Source of the DNA: Streptomyces sp. HD
Lineage (GTDB): Bacteria; Actinomycetota; Actinomycetes; Streptomycetales; Streptomycetaceae
Length of the DNA: 41,775 nucleotides
Direction of reading: 5' to 3'
NCBI RefSeq assembly: GCF_028369295.1
Contig: NZ_JAQMYP010000070.1
Coordinates: 1 to 41,775, forward strand
Below are positions 32,303 through 40,698 of the stretch, one piece after another; position 1 is the stretch's first letter; every line of letters starts with the position of its first letter. The notes below the pieces were generated by a model, which did not search any database, was not told the origin of the DNA, and saw only the letters and a program-made list of their open reading frames with translations. A program made the position numbers and the translations under genes.

Positions 32303-33799
32303 GTGCGACGCCGAACCCGCCCGTTCCTCGCCGCCCTCGCGCTGGCCCCTCTCCTCGCCGGCTGCTTCGCCGCCGGTGGCGACACCGACTCCGCCGAGGG
32401 CGCCGACGCCGGATCCCGCCTCCGCGTCGCCCTCGCCTTCCCGCCCGCCGAGAACCTCTCGCCGTACGGCGCCGACTCCACCATCCTCAGCCGCCTCGGC
32501 GTCACCGAGAGCCTGACCGCGCTGGACGCCAACGGTGCCGCCGCGCCCGCCCTCGCCGCCTCCTGGCGCCGGGAGAACGACCGCACCTGGCTGTTCACCC
32601 TGCGTGAGGCCACCTTCCAGGACGGTTCCACCGTCACCCCGGCCGCGGTGGCCGCCGCCCTCACCCACGCCACACAGGCCAAACCGGTCCCGGCCGCCCT
32701 CGCCGGCGTCACCCTCACCGCGAAGGCCGAGGGCGGCACCGGCGTACGGATCACCACCGGGTCCCCCGACCCCATCCTGCCGCTGCGTCTGTCGAGCCCC
32801 TCCCTCGCCGTCCTCGCCGACAAGGCGTACACCAAGCAGGGCGAGGTCGACCCGGTCGGCACCGCCACCGGGCCCTTCGAGCTCACCAAGGTGATGGGCA
32901 CGACCGCCGCCACCCTCGACCGCTACGCCGACTACTGGGGCGGGCGCGCCCAGGCCACCGGCATCGACGTCAAGTTCGTCGCCGACGGCACCGCCCGCGC
33001 GAGCGCCCTGCGCACCGACCAGGTCGACCTCGCCGAGGCCGTCCCCGTCTCCCAGGCCGCCACCCTCGACAAGGCCACCCGCAGGGCGACCGCCACGACC
33101 CGCACCACGAGCCTGCTCCTCAACACCCGCAAGGGCCCCTTCAAGGACGCCGCGCTGCGGGCCGCCGCCCGGCAGGCCGTCGACACCTCCGCGCTCGCCA
33201 AGGGTGTCTACGAGGGATACGCGGATGCCGGCGCCGGCATCTACGGGCCCGCCGTCACCTGGGCCGCCGGCAAGCGGACCGATCCGGTCGGGCGGGCGAA
33301 GGCGGGCAAGGCCGACGGGGCACGGTTCACGCTCGCCACGTACGACAACCGGCCCGAGCTGCCGGAGGTCGCCCAGGTGCTGAAGCAGCAGCTGGAGAAG
33401 GCCGGGTTCGACGTCACCCTGGAGGTGCGCGAGTACTCGCGGCTGGAGAGCGACGCGCTGGCCGGCAAGTTCGACGCGTTCGTCCTCGCCCGCAACACCC
33501 TCGTCGACACCGGCGACCCCGTCTCCGTCCTCGCCAGTGACTACGGCTGCGACGGCGGCTACAACATCGCCCGGCTCTGCGACAAGGGCGTCGACCGGGC
33601 CGTCACCAAGGCCGAGGGCACCGCCGACAGCGCCGAGCGGCAGGACGCGGCGATGGCCGCCGAGGCCCGCATCCTCGGCACGGACGCCGTCGTACCGCTG
33701 GTCCACCAGCGCATCATCACCGGCGTCGGAACCGACGTGCGGGGCGCGCTCCTCGACCCGTACGAGCGCACCCTCGTCGGCGTCGGCACCCGGCGCTGA
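32303..33799 (+). CDS. Family-5 ABC solute-binding lipoprotein (peptide/nickel/opine type)
   Basis: 498 aa from GTG 32303. Signal peptide RPFLAALALAPLLAGC with a lipobox LAGC. Family-5 (OppA/DppA/NikA) features: LTALDANGAAAPALAASW, WLFTLREATFQDGSTVTPAAV, a central TGPFELTKV, and a C-terminal DYGCDGGYNIARLCD. It is shorter than long OppA proteins and nearer NikA/CntA size. Two cysteines in the YGCDGGYNIARLC segment could form a disulfide. The ligand may be a peptide, a metal chelate or an opine metallophore; the neighbouring permease and MFS genes and a Zur-like box favour a metal-related ligand, as inference. Confidence 0.88.
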   Translation: MRRRTRPFLAALALAPLLAGCFAAGGDTDSAEGADAGSRLRVALAFPPAENLSPYGADSTILSRLGVTESLTALDANGAAAPALAASWRRENDRTWLFTLREATFQDGSTVTPAAVAAALTHATQAKPVPAALAGVTLTAKAEGGTGVRITTGSPDPILPLRLSSPSLAVLADKAYTKQGEVDPVGTATGPFELTKVMGTTAATLDRYADYWGGRAQATGIDVKFVADGTARASALRTDQVDLAEAVPVSQAATLDKATRRATATTRTTSLLLNTRKGPFKDAALRAAARQAVDTSALAKGVYEGYADAGAGIYGPAVTWAAGKRTDPVGRAKAGKADGARFTLATYDNRPELPEVAQVLKQQLEKAGFDVTLEVREYSRLESDALAGKFDAFVLARNTLVDTGDPVSVLASDYGCDGGYNIARLCDKGVDRAVTKAEGTADSAERQDAAMAAEARILGTDAVVPLVHQRIITGVGTDVRGALLDPYERTLVGVGTRR

Positions 33800-33802
33800 C
33801 CC

Positions 33803-35599
33803 ATGCGGCGGCAGGCAGTCACGTTTCTCTGGCGTGCGGGGATCGCGGTCGCCCTGGTGTGTGCCATCGGCGTGCTGCCCTGGCTCTCGCACACCGACCC
33901 GGCGCTCACCGTCCTCAAGGCCCGCTCGGCGGACCGCGACCCGACCCCCGAGGTGCTGGCGGACATCCGCGCCCAACTCGGCCTGGAACGCGGCCCGTTC
34001 CACCTCCTCGCCGACTGGCTGGGTGGACTGTGGCACGGGGACGCCGGCCGGTCGTGGATCAACGGCACCGAGGTCACGCCTACCGTCCTCCAGGCCCTCG
34101 GCGTCTCCCTGCTGCTGATGGCGGTGGCCCTCGCGGTCGCCGCCGTCACCGCCGCGCTGATCTGCGCCCGCACCCTCTGGCTCGGCGCACGGCGGCGACT
34201 CGACGGACGGTGCGCGGGAGGCACCGGCTCCGCCGTCCTTGCCGCACTGCCCGAGTTCCTCACCGCGTCGGTCCTCGCCACCGTCGTAGGCGTCCAGTTG
34301 GGCTGGCTGCCCGCCCTCGGCTGGTACGGCTTCCAGTGGACGATCCTGCCCGCCCTCGCGCTCGGCCTGCCCGCCGGTGCCGTCCTCGGCCGGCTCCTGG
34401 ACGACCTGCTCCCCGGCGCCTTCGCCGAACCCTGGGCACTGGCCGCCACCGCACGCGGACTGCCCGGCCTCACGGTCGCCCGCCAGGCCCTGCGCCGCAG
34501 CCTGCCCGGACTGCTCCCCAACACCGGCCTGTTCGTCGTAGGACTGACCGGCGGAGCGGTCACCGTCGAGCAGATCTACGACATCCCCGGCCTCGGCCGC
34601 ACCACTCTCCAGGCCGCCCGAGCCCAGGACCTGCCCGTCCTCCAGGCCGGAACCCTCGCCCTCGTCCTGCTCGCCGCGGCTGCCGCCGGACTCGCCCACC
34701 TCCTCACCCGCCTGCTGATAGGCCCGGCCCTGCGCGATGGCGCACTGCCGACACTGCACCGCAGACCGTCGCCCGCCCGCAGGCTCCTGCCCCTCGCCTA
34801 CGGCGGCCTGCTGACCGCCGTGATCACCCTCGGCCTCCCCCGCGACCCGCTGACCCTCGACACCACCGAGCGACTCGCGGCCCCCACCCCGTCGCACCCC
34901 TTCGGCACCGACGCCCTCGGCAGGGACATGCTCGCCCGCGTAGCGCACGGCGCCCTGGACACCCTGCTCCTCGCCCTCGCCATCACCGCCGTCACCCTGC
35001 TCACCGGCGTCGCGCTCGGCCTGCTGCCCCGACTGTCCGGCCCGCTCGTCGACACGGTCACCGCGCTGCCGCCGGTCCTCGTCGCCCTGCTCGTCACCGC
35101 GGTCGTCGGCAGCGGAACCACCACGCCCGCACTCGCCGTGGCCACGGTCGCCTGGGCACCGCTGGCCGCCCACACCTCCGCGCTGCTACGGCAGGAACGA
35201 GCCGCCCTCCACCTGACCGCGACCCGAGCCCTGGGCGCCGGCCCCTGGTACCTGCTGCGCCACGAACTCCTGCCCGCCGTACTGCCGCCCGTCATCCGCC
35301 ACGCCCTGCTCCGCCTCCCCGGCATCGCCCTCGCGCTCGCCTCCCTGGCCTTCCTCGGCCTGGGCGCCCAGCCACCCTCCCCGGAGTGGGGCCTGCTCCT
35401 GGCCGAGAACCAGCCCTACGCCGAACGCGCCCCCTGGGCGGTCCTCGCCCCCGCCGCCGTACTCGCCCTGCTGGGAGCACTGGCGGTGACGGCGGCAGGC
35501 GGAGCGGGCAGCCGCCGACGTCGCGGAAGCGAGCCAGACCCCGCGGCACCCACCCCCGAACGACACAAGGAGGCAAGGGAGTTGGTGACGTCCCGATGA
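33803..35599 (+). CDS. Fused DppB-DppC ABC permease
   Basis: 598 aa containing both permeases that are normally separate proteins. The B-type half (about 1-315) ends with the characteristic VEQIYDIPGLGRTTLQAA. The C-type half (about 330-580) contains the family hallmark HPFGTDALGRDMLARVAHGA and an EAA-like loop (ATRALGAGPWYLLRHELLP). Many membrane segments in each half. A single chain should therefore form the whole channel. It starts 3 bp after the binding-protein stop and overlaps the MFS gene by 4 bp (ATGA). No cognate ATPase gene lies in the operon, although DppD/F-type subunits normally follow; one must be supplied elsewhere or has been lost. Confidence 0.9.
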   Translation: MRRQAVTFLWRAGIAVALVCAIGVLPWLSHTDPALTVLKARSADRDPTPEVLADIRAQLGLERGPFHLLADWLGGLWHGDAGRSWINGTEVTPTVLQALGVSLLLMAVALAVAAVTAALICARTLWLGARRRLDGRCAGGTGSAVLAALPEFLTASVLATVVGVQLGWLPALGWYGFQWTILPALALGLPAGAVLGRLLDDLLPGAFAEPWALAATARGLPGLTVARQALRRSLPGLLPNTGLFVVGLTGGAVTVEQIYDIPGLGRTTLQAARAQDLPVLQAGTLALVLLAAAAAGLAHLLTRLLIGPALRDGALPTLHRRPSPARRLLPLAYGGLLTAVITLGLPRDPLTLDTTERLAAPTPSHPFGTDALGRDMLARVAHGALDTLLLALAITAVTLLTGVALGLLPRLSGPLVDTVTALPPVLVALLVTAVVGSGTTTPALAVATVAWAPLAAHTSALLRQERAALHLTATRALGAGPWYLLRHELLPAVLPPVIRHALLRLPGIALALASLAFLGLGAQPPSPEWGLLLAENQPYAERAPWAVLAPAAVLALLGALAVTAAGGAGSRRRRGSEPDPAAPTPERHKEARELVTSR

Positions 35600-36825
35600 C
35601 CTCACTGTCACTCGGATTCCGAAGGACGCCGACGGCGGACCGCCCCCGCCTCTCCCCCCTCCTCCACCTCCTCATCCTCACCCAACTCGCCTTCAACATC
35701 GGCTTCTTCGCCGTCCTGCCCTTCCTCGCCGAGCACCTGGGACAGGCCGTAGGAATGGCGGGTTGGCTGGTCGGCTTCGTACTGGGGCTGCGCACGTTCA
35801 GCCAGCAGGGGCTGTTCGTGGTGGGCGGCGCGCTGGCCGACCGCTACGGCATACGACCGGTCGTGCTCACGGGCTGCGTGCTGCGGATCGCCGGGTTCGC
35901 GTGGCTTGGATATGCGAACGCGACCTGGGCGGTGATCGGGGCGGTGCTGCTGATCGGCTTCGCCGCCGCGCTGTTCTCGCCCGCAGTGGAGTCCGAGGTG
36001 GCTCGACAGGCGGTCCTCTGGGAGGAGTCGGGCGCCGGCCCCCGTACCCGCATCCTCGCGCTGCTGACGGTGGCCGGACAGGCGGGCGCGTTCGTCGGAC
36101 CGCTGCTCGGCGCACTCCTGCTCTCGGTGGACTTCCGCACGGTCTGCCTAGCCGGTGCCGGCATCTTCGTACTCGTCCTGGCCGGGCACGCATGGCTACT
36201 GCCACAGCACATACCCGGCCGAGGAGGCGTCCGATTCCGCGGCGGCACGGGGAAGCTGCTGCGCAACCGCCGCTTCCTCGCGCTGTGCTGCGCCTACGGC
36301 GCCTATCTGCTCGCCTACAACCAGCTCTACCTCGCCCTCCCCGACGAGGTGGAGCGCGCCACCGGCTCCCAGACCGCGCTGGCCTGGCTGTTCGCCCTGT
36401 CCTCGCTACTGGTGGTGGTCGCCCAATTGCCCGTCACCCGCTGGGTGGGGGACCGGCTGACCCTGCGCCGGTCGATGGTCGCCGGACTCCTGCTGATCGC
36501 GGCAGGATTCGCAGCCGTGGCCGCGGCCCGCCCCGCCGACTGGACCGGCACGGCAGCCCTGTTGCCCGCGGCCGCCTTCGTGGTCCTGCTCACTCTCGGC
36601 CAGATGCTCGTCGCCCCGGTCGCCCGAGCCTGGATCCCCGACCTGGCCGAGGAGGGCCGACTGGGCCTCTACACCGGGGCACTGTCCTCGGTCTCCGGCC
36701 TGATAGTCCTGATAGGCAGCTCGGCAACCGGCACCTTGCTGGACACGGGCCTCCCAGCCGCCGTTCCCTGGCTGGTGCTGGCGGCCGTACCACTAGCAGC
36801 GATCGCCGTGCTGCCGCGCAGATAG
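35596..36825 (+). CDS. MFS transporter (12-TM exporter type)
   Basis: 409 aa with about 12 membrane helices. The loop between helices 2 and 3 carries the motif-A-like GGALADRYGIRPVVL, and a second copy after the central loop reads VTRWVGDRLTLRRSMVAG. It starts at ATG 35596 inside the stop of the fused permease (ATGA), so translation is coupled. The internal loop near residue 205 is basic (GGTGKLLRNRRFL). Paired with a family-5 importer, the arrangement recalls metallophore systems in which an MFS protein exports the chelator and the ABC system brings back the metal complex. The substrate is not determinable here. The 262-bp stretch after it (36826-37087) shows no gene, only a weak GGACCT/AGGTCC hairpin at 36936-36954. 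Confidence 0.88.
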   Translation: MTSLSLGFRRTPTADRPRLSPLLHLLILTQLAFNIGFFAVLPFLAEHLGQAVGMAGWLVGFVLGLRTFSQQGLFVVGGALADRYGIRPVVLTGCVLRIAGFAWLGYANATWAVIGAVLLIGFAAALFSPAVESEVARQAVLWEESGAGPRTRILALLTVAGQAGAFVGPLLGALLLSVDFRTVCLAGAGIFVLVLAGHAWLLPQHIPGRGGVRFRGGTGKLLRNRRFLALCCAYGAYLLAYNQLYLALPDEVERATGSQTALAWLFALSSLLVVVAQLPVTRWVGDRLTLRRSMVAGLLLIAAGFAAVAAARPADWTGTAALLPAAAFVVLLTLGQMLVAPVARAWIPDLAEEGRLGLYTGALSSVSGLIVLIGSSATGTLLDTGLPAAVPWLVLAAVPLAAIAVLPRR

Positions 36826-37087
36826 ATGCGAAGGCCGACGACGTGGACGCGTACCCCCACCGGCCTGCAGTCGCGTACGGCGGGAAGGGGACGTGCCGGG
36901 GAGTGTCCGCCCGCAGTGGCCGGCGTCAAGAAACAGGACCTCCTGGCCAGGTCCAGCCGCCGGTCCGAGGACGGACACCCCCCGGCGCGGCCCCGACCCA
37001 CAACGCAACCAAAGGCGCTGCGCGAACCCCCACCGAAAATCAACAGGCCGCCGCAGGCATCCCGGCCCACCCACCGAAGGCACCCGC

Positions 37088-37846
37088 TCAGGACGCCACC
37101 AGCTCCCGAACCTCCACCACCGAAGCCTGCGCCATCCGCGACGTCCGGTACAGCCACATGATGTCCCGGCCGAACGACCAGACCAGAGCGGCCAGAGCCG
37201 TCGCCGTGACCACGAACGTCGCAGCGTACGGAAGGTAGCCGGAGGCGGCCAGCAGCAGGAACACGCCCTGCATCGCCGCAACCGTCTTGCGGGCCGTGCT
37301 CGGCGGAAGCGGGGCGTTCAGCCACGGCCAGACACGGGCGGCGGCGACGAACGCGTAGCGCATCGTGCCGATAAGAAGGACCCAGGGCCCCTGCGACATC
37401 GAGACGTAGACACTGAGCACCAGGATCAGGAACGCGTCGACCTCCATGTCGAAGCGCGCGCCCAGCGCCGTCGACGTGCCCGTACGACGGGCCACCTTGC
37501 CGTCCACACCGTCCAGGATCAGCGCGACCGCCGTCAGCCCGACGAAGAGCGTGACGGGCGGCGAACTCTGGAAGGAGTCCGCCACCAGCGCCGTCACACC
37601 GCCCACCAGCGTCGCCCGCCCAAGAGTCACCCTGTTCGCCGGGCCGAACGAGCGCAGCCCCGACCGGTGCAGGGCCAACGAGAGCAGCGCCCACGTGGCG
37701 ATCGCGAAGACGAGGCCGGTCAGCCAGCCCGCCGGCCCCAGGCCGATCGCCGATCCGAGCAGGGCCAGCAACAGGATCTGCACGCCCGCTCCCACAGCGG
37801 TCTCCTGCTGGACCAGCCTTGCGTCGTAAGTGTTGTTCAGGGCCAC
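37088..37846 (-). CDS. CDP-alcohol phosphatidyltransferase family membrane protein
   Basis: About 252 aa from GTG 37846 (GGAGGA six bases upstream). The catalytic signature D-G-x2-A-R-x8-G-x3-D-x3-D is complete in DGKVARRTGTSTALGARFDM followed by EVD. Several membrane helices flank it (VQILLLALLGSAIGLGPAGWL and others). The family moves a phosphoalcohol from a CDP-activated donor to an acceptor alcohol, making phospholipids or soluble phosphodiesters such as inositol phosphates. It is divergent from the dehydrogenase-PTPS-GT-methyltransferase chain across a palindrome (37903-37928). It may belong to that pathway, for example by attaching a polar group. Donor and acceptor unknown. Confidence 0.88.
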   Translation of the reverse strand: MALNNTYDARLVQQETAVGAGVQILLLALLGSAIGLGPAGWLTGLVFAIATWALLSLALHRSGLRSFGPANRVTLGRATLVGGVTALVADSFQSSPPVTLFVGLTAVALILDGVDGKVARRTGTSTALGARFDMEVDAFLILVLSVYVSMSQGPWVLLIGTMRYAFVAAARVWPWLNAPLPPSTARKTVAAMQGVFLLLAASGYLPYAATFVVTATALAALVWSFGRDIMWLYRTSRMAQASVVEVRELVAS

Positions 37847-37902
37847 CGCACATCCTCCGGGCCAGGTGACAGAGTCGATCAAGGCCGCGTACTGTGCGCG
37901 AC

Positions 37903-37928
37903 CTGTGCACTCCTCGGTACGTGCACAG
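37903..37928. promoter_or_regulatory. Inverted repeat in divergent promoter region
   Basis: Perfect 8-bp inverted repeat CTGTGCAC (37903-37910) / GTGCACAG (37921-37928), 10-bp spacer, 27 bp upstream of the alcohol dehydrogenase start and 57 bp upstream of the phosphatidyltransferase start. A shared operator for the two arms is likely. Confidence 0.5.
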
Positions 37929-37954
37929 CTTCACGATCGTTCAGGAGGATCCCG

Positions 37955-38938
37955 ATGAACCGCACCGCACGCGCGTTCTGGCTCAGCTCTCCGGGCGAAG
38001 GAGAACTCCGCGAGGTCACCCTTCCGGAGCCTGCCGAGGGCGATGTGGTCGTGCGGTCGCTGTACTCCGGAGTCAGCAGGGGCACCGAGACACTCGTGTT
38101 CCGCGGCGGCGTCCCCCAGAGCCAGTACGCGGCCATGCGCGCGCCGTTCCAGGAGGGCGAGTTCCCCGCCCCGGTGAAGTATGGCTATCTGAGCGTCGGG
38201 ACGGTCGAGGAGGGCCCTGCCTCGCTCCTCGGCCGTACGGTGTTCTGTCTGTATCCGCACCAGACCCGCTACGTCGTCCCCGCGAGCGCGGTCACCGTCG
38301 TACCGGACACGGTGCCCGCCCAACGGGCCGTCCTGGCCGGCACCGTCGAGACCGCGGTCAACGCCCTCTGGGACGCCGCACCCCTGGTCGGCGACCGGAT
38401 CGCAGTGGTGGGCGGCGGCATGGTCGGCTGCTCGGTGGCCGCCCTGCTGGCCCGCTTCCCGGGCGTACGGCTGCAGTTGGTGGACGCCGACCCCGGTCGG
38501 GCCGAAGTCGCGCGCGCCCTCGGCGTCGCCTTCGCCGCACCCGAGGACGCCCTCGGCGACTGCGACCTGGTCGTCCACGCCAGCGCCACCGAACAGGGCC
38601 TCGCCCGCTCGCTCGAACTGCTCAGGCCCGAGGGCACGGTCCTCGAACTGAGCTGGTACGGCGACCGGCGGATCGGCCTGCCGCTCGGCGAGGCCTTCCA
38701 CTCCCGGCGGCTCGTCGTGCGCAGCAGCCAGGTCGGCACCGTGTCCCCGGCTCGCAGCGGCAGCCGTACCTACGCCGACCGGCTCGCCCTCGCCCTGAAC
38801 CTGCTCGCCGACCCGGCGCTCGACGCGCTCGTCACGGGGGAGAGCGCTTTCGAGGAGCTTCCGGATGTGCTGCCGAAGCTGGCCTCCGGGCAGATCCCGG
38901 CGCTGTGCCACCGCGTCCGGTACGCGGACACGCCCTGA
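37955..38938 (+). CDS. MDR-superfamily (zinc-type) alcohol dehydrogenase
   Basis: 327 aa from ATG 37955 with AGGAGG six bases upstream. The N-terminal catalytic fold shows GVSRGTETLVFRGGVP and KYGYLSVGTV; the Rossmann domain is IAVVGGGMVGCSVAALLARF with an acidic LVDADPGR after it, favouring NAD. The usual catalytic-zinc residues (Cys near 40, then GHE) are not evident: SRGTE and YGY stand at those places. It may thus be a zinc-free relative in spite of the usual family label. First gene of a rightward chain with PTPS-like, GT4 and methyltransferase genes after a 150-bp gap. Substrate unknown. Confidence 0.85.
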   Translation: MNRTARAFWLSSPGEGELREVTLPEPAEGDVVVRSLYSGVSRGTETLVFRGGVPQSQYAAMRAPFQEGEFPAPVKYGYLSVGTVEEGPASLLGRTVFCLYPHQTRYVVPASAVTVVPDTVPAQRAVLAGTVETAVNALWDAAPLVGDRIAVVGGGMVGCSVAALLARFPGVRLQLVDADPGRAEVARALGVAFAAPEDALGDCDLVVHASATEQGLARSLELLRPEGTVLELSWYGDRRIGLPLGEAFHSRRLVVRSSQVGTVSPARSGSRTYADRLALALNLLADPALDALVTGESAFEELPDVLPKLASGQIPALCHRVRYADTP

Positions 38939-39032
38939 CGGACTTGCTCATTCCGGGACGACAAGAGCGCCTGACCTGAGAAAAGAGTGAGAGACCGCTG
39001 AACAACGGGAAGCGAAGAGCCGTACTACACGA

Positions 39033-39059
39033 CATCCCCGGCAACGATCAGCGGGGATG
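39033..39059. other. Inverted repeat upstream of PTPS-like gene
   Basis: CATCCCCG (39033-39040) / CGGGGATG (39052-39059), 8 bp perfect with an 11-nt spacer, in the 150-bp gap before the PTPS-like TTG start. It could be a 5'-UTR hairpin or an operator. There is no T tract. Confidence 0.4.
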
Positions 39060-39088
39060 AGGAACGCACCGCACCTGGAGGGTGTCCG

Positions 39089-39487
39089 TTGTTCAGCATC
39101 ACCGTCCGCGATCACATCATGATCGCCCACAGCTTTCGCGGCGAGGTCTTCGGACCCGCGCAGCGCCTGCATGGAGCGACGTTCCTGGTGGACGCCACGT
39201 TCCGGCGCGAGCAGCTGGACGACGACAACATCGTCGTCGACATCGGACTGGCCACGCAGGAACTGGGTGCCGTCGTCGCGGAGCTGAACTACCGGAACCT
39301 CGACAACGAACCCGACTTCGCCGGCATCAACACCTCCACCGAGTTCCTCGCCAAGGTCATCGCCGATCGGCTCGCCGAGCGGATCGAGAAGGGTGCCCTC
39401 GGCGAGGGCGCCAGGGGCCTTGCCGGTCTCTCCGTCACGCTGCACGAGTCGCATGTCGCCTGGGCGAGTTATGAGCGTGCCCTGTGA
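39089..39487 (+). CDS. 6-pyruvoyl-tetrahydropterin synthase / QueD-fold protein, active site degenerate
   Basis: 132 aa starting at TTG 39089 with GGAGGG seven bases upstream. The fold is recognisable: MIAHSFRGEVFGPAQRLHGATF, ELNYRNLDNEPDFAGINTSTEF, and LHESHVAWASY at the C-terminus, full family length. In canonical PTPS/QueD the zinc is held by H...HGH and catalysis uses Cys plus an Asp-His pair. Here HGH is HGA, the Cys position is Ala (PAQRLHG), and Asp-His is Asn-Tyr (LNYRNLD). The first His and the C-terminal Glu remain. It is unlikely to be a standard tetrahydropterin or carboxy-tetrahydropterin synthase. It overlaps the glycosyltransferase by 4 bp. Actual chemistry unknown. Confidence 0.85.
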   Translation: MFSITVRDHIMIAHSFRGEVFGPAQRLHGATFLVDATFRREQLDDDNIVVDIGLATQELGAVVAELNYRNLDNEPDFAGINTSTEFLAKVIADRLAERIEKGALGEGARGLAGLSVTLHESHVAWASYERAL

Positions 39488-40698
39488 CCGACGTGACGCT
39501 GGAGAAGCCGGCCGAGCCGGAGCGGACCACGACGGAGAAGGTCAAGCTCGGCTATATGCCCGTGCAGACCTCCGTCCTGAAGAACGCCGAGATCATCCCC
39601 ATGTCCCTGCGCTCCGTGCACTTCGTCATGCCGGGCGGCGTCGACGACCAGACCGCGCCCAGCGGCGGTAACGCCTATGACCGGCGGGTGAGTCTGGATC
39701 TGCCCGGCTTCGGCTGGCAGGTGCACAAGCACGCGGTGGACGGCAGCTGGCCCCGCCCCGGCGCGCAGGCCCGTGCGGAACTCGCCCGCACGCTGCGGGA
39801 GTTCCCGGACGGCACCGTCGTCCTGCTGGACGGGCTGGTCGCCTGCGGAGTCCCCGAGATCATCGTCCCGGAGGCGGAACGGCTGTGCCTCGCCGTCCTG
39901 GTCCATCTGCCGCTCGGCGACGAGACGGGACTGGACCCCGCCCTCGCCGCGGAGCTGGACGCGCGCGAACGCACCGTGCTGCGGGCCGTCCCCGCCGTCA
40001 TCGCCACCAGCGACTGGGCGGTCCGCCGCCTCGTCGCCCACCACGGCCTCGCCCCCGACCGGGTCCATGTCGCCGCCCCCGGCGCCGACATCGCGCCCCT
40101 CGCGTCCGGTACCGACGGCGTGTCGCGGCTGCTGTGCGTGGCCGCCGTGACGCCGCGCAAGGGACAGCACCGGCTGGTGGAGGCGCTGGCCGCGGTCACC
40201 GACCTGCCGTGGAGCTGCGTCTGCGTGGGCGGGCTGAACCACGACCCCGAGTACGTGGCCGGGCTGCGGTCGCTGATCGCGCGGCACGGCCTTGAGGACC
40301 GGCTGATCCTGGCGGGCCCGCAGTCCGGCGCCGAACTCGACGCCAGCTACAACACCGCCGACCTCATGGTGCTCACCTCCTACGCCGAGACATACGGCAT
40401 GGCGGTGACCGAAGCGCTCGCGCGTGGCATCCCCGTGCTGGCGACGGACGTCGGGGGTCTCCCGGAGGCCGTCGGCCGGGCGCCCGACGGCGGTGTCCCC
40501 GGCATCCTCGTACCGCCGGAGAACCCCGGCGCGATCGCCGTCGAACTGCGCGGCTGGTTCGGTGAGGCGGACGTACGACGCCGACTGAAGGCGGCGGCCC
40601 GGGGACGCCGGGCCGCACTGAACGGCTGGGCCGGCACGGCCCGCAGCCTGGCCACGGTACTGGGCCGACTGCCGAACGAACCCCGGAGGGCGGCATGA
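39484..40698 (+). CDS. GT4-type glycosyltransferase (GT-B fold)
   Basis: 404 aa from GTG 39484, overlapping the PTPS-like stop (GTGA). The GT-B domain proper begins at MSLRSVHFVMPGGVDD (ATG 39601), so the first ~39 residues are an extension or the true start is 39601. The acceptor domain has PSGGNAYDRRVSLDL; the donor domain has CVAAVTPRKGQHRLVEAL and the nucleotide-sugar motif SYAETYGMAVTEALARGIPVLATDVGGLPE, with the ExxxxxxxE-like glutamates. No membrane segment; cytoplasmic. It should transfer a sugar from a nucleotide donor to a small acceptor or lipid. It is tightly coupled to the methyltransferase downstream (ATGA). Confidence 0.92.
   Translation: MTDVTLEKPAEPERTTTEKVKLGYMPVQTSVLKNAEIIPMSLRSVHFVMPGGVDDQTAPSGGNAYDRRVSLDLPGFGWQVHKHAVDGSWPRPGAQARAELARTLREFPDGTVVLLDGLVACGVPEIIVPEAERLCLAVLVHLPLGDETGLDPALAAELDARERTVLRAVPAVIATSDWAVRRLVAHHGLAPDRVHVAAPGADIAPLASGTDGVSRLLCVAAVTPRKGQHRLVEALAAVTDLPWSCVCVGGLNHDPEYVAGLRSLIARHGLEDRLILAGPQSGAELDASYNTADLMVLTSYAETYGMAVTEALARGIPVLATDVGGLPEAVGRAPDGGVPGILVPPENPGAIAVELRGWFGEADVRRRLKAAARGRRAALNGWAGTARSLATVLGRLPNEPRRAA

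Noticed and set aside
31727..35173. A 1148-codon open frame on the minus strand
   Set aside because: It is antisense to the GNAT, binding-protein and permease genes, has Gly/Gly/Val/Arg-biased composition and no domain; typical of the shadow frame in high-GC DNA.
33859..36825. A 988-codon plus frame covering the permease and MFS genes
   Set aside because: Only its last part, in the MFS frame, is real; the first ~580 codons are an Arg/Pro/His-rich shadow of the fused permease.
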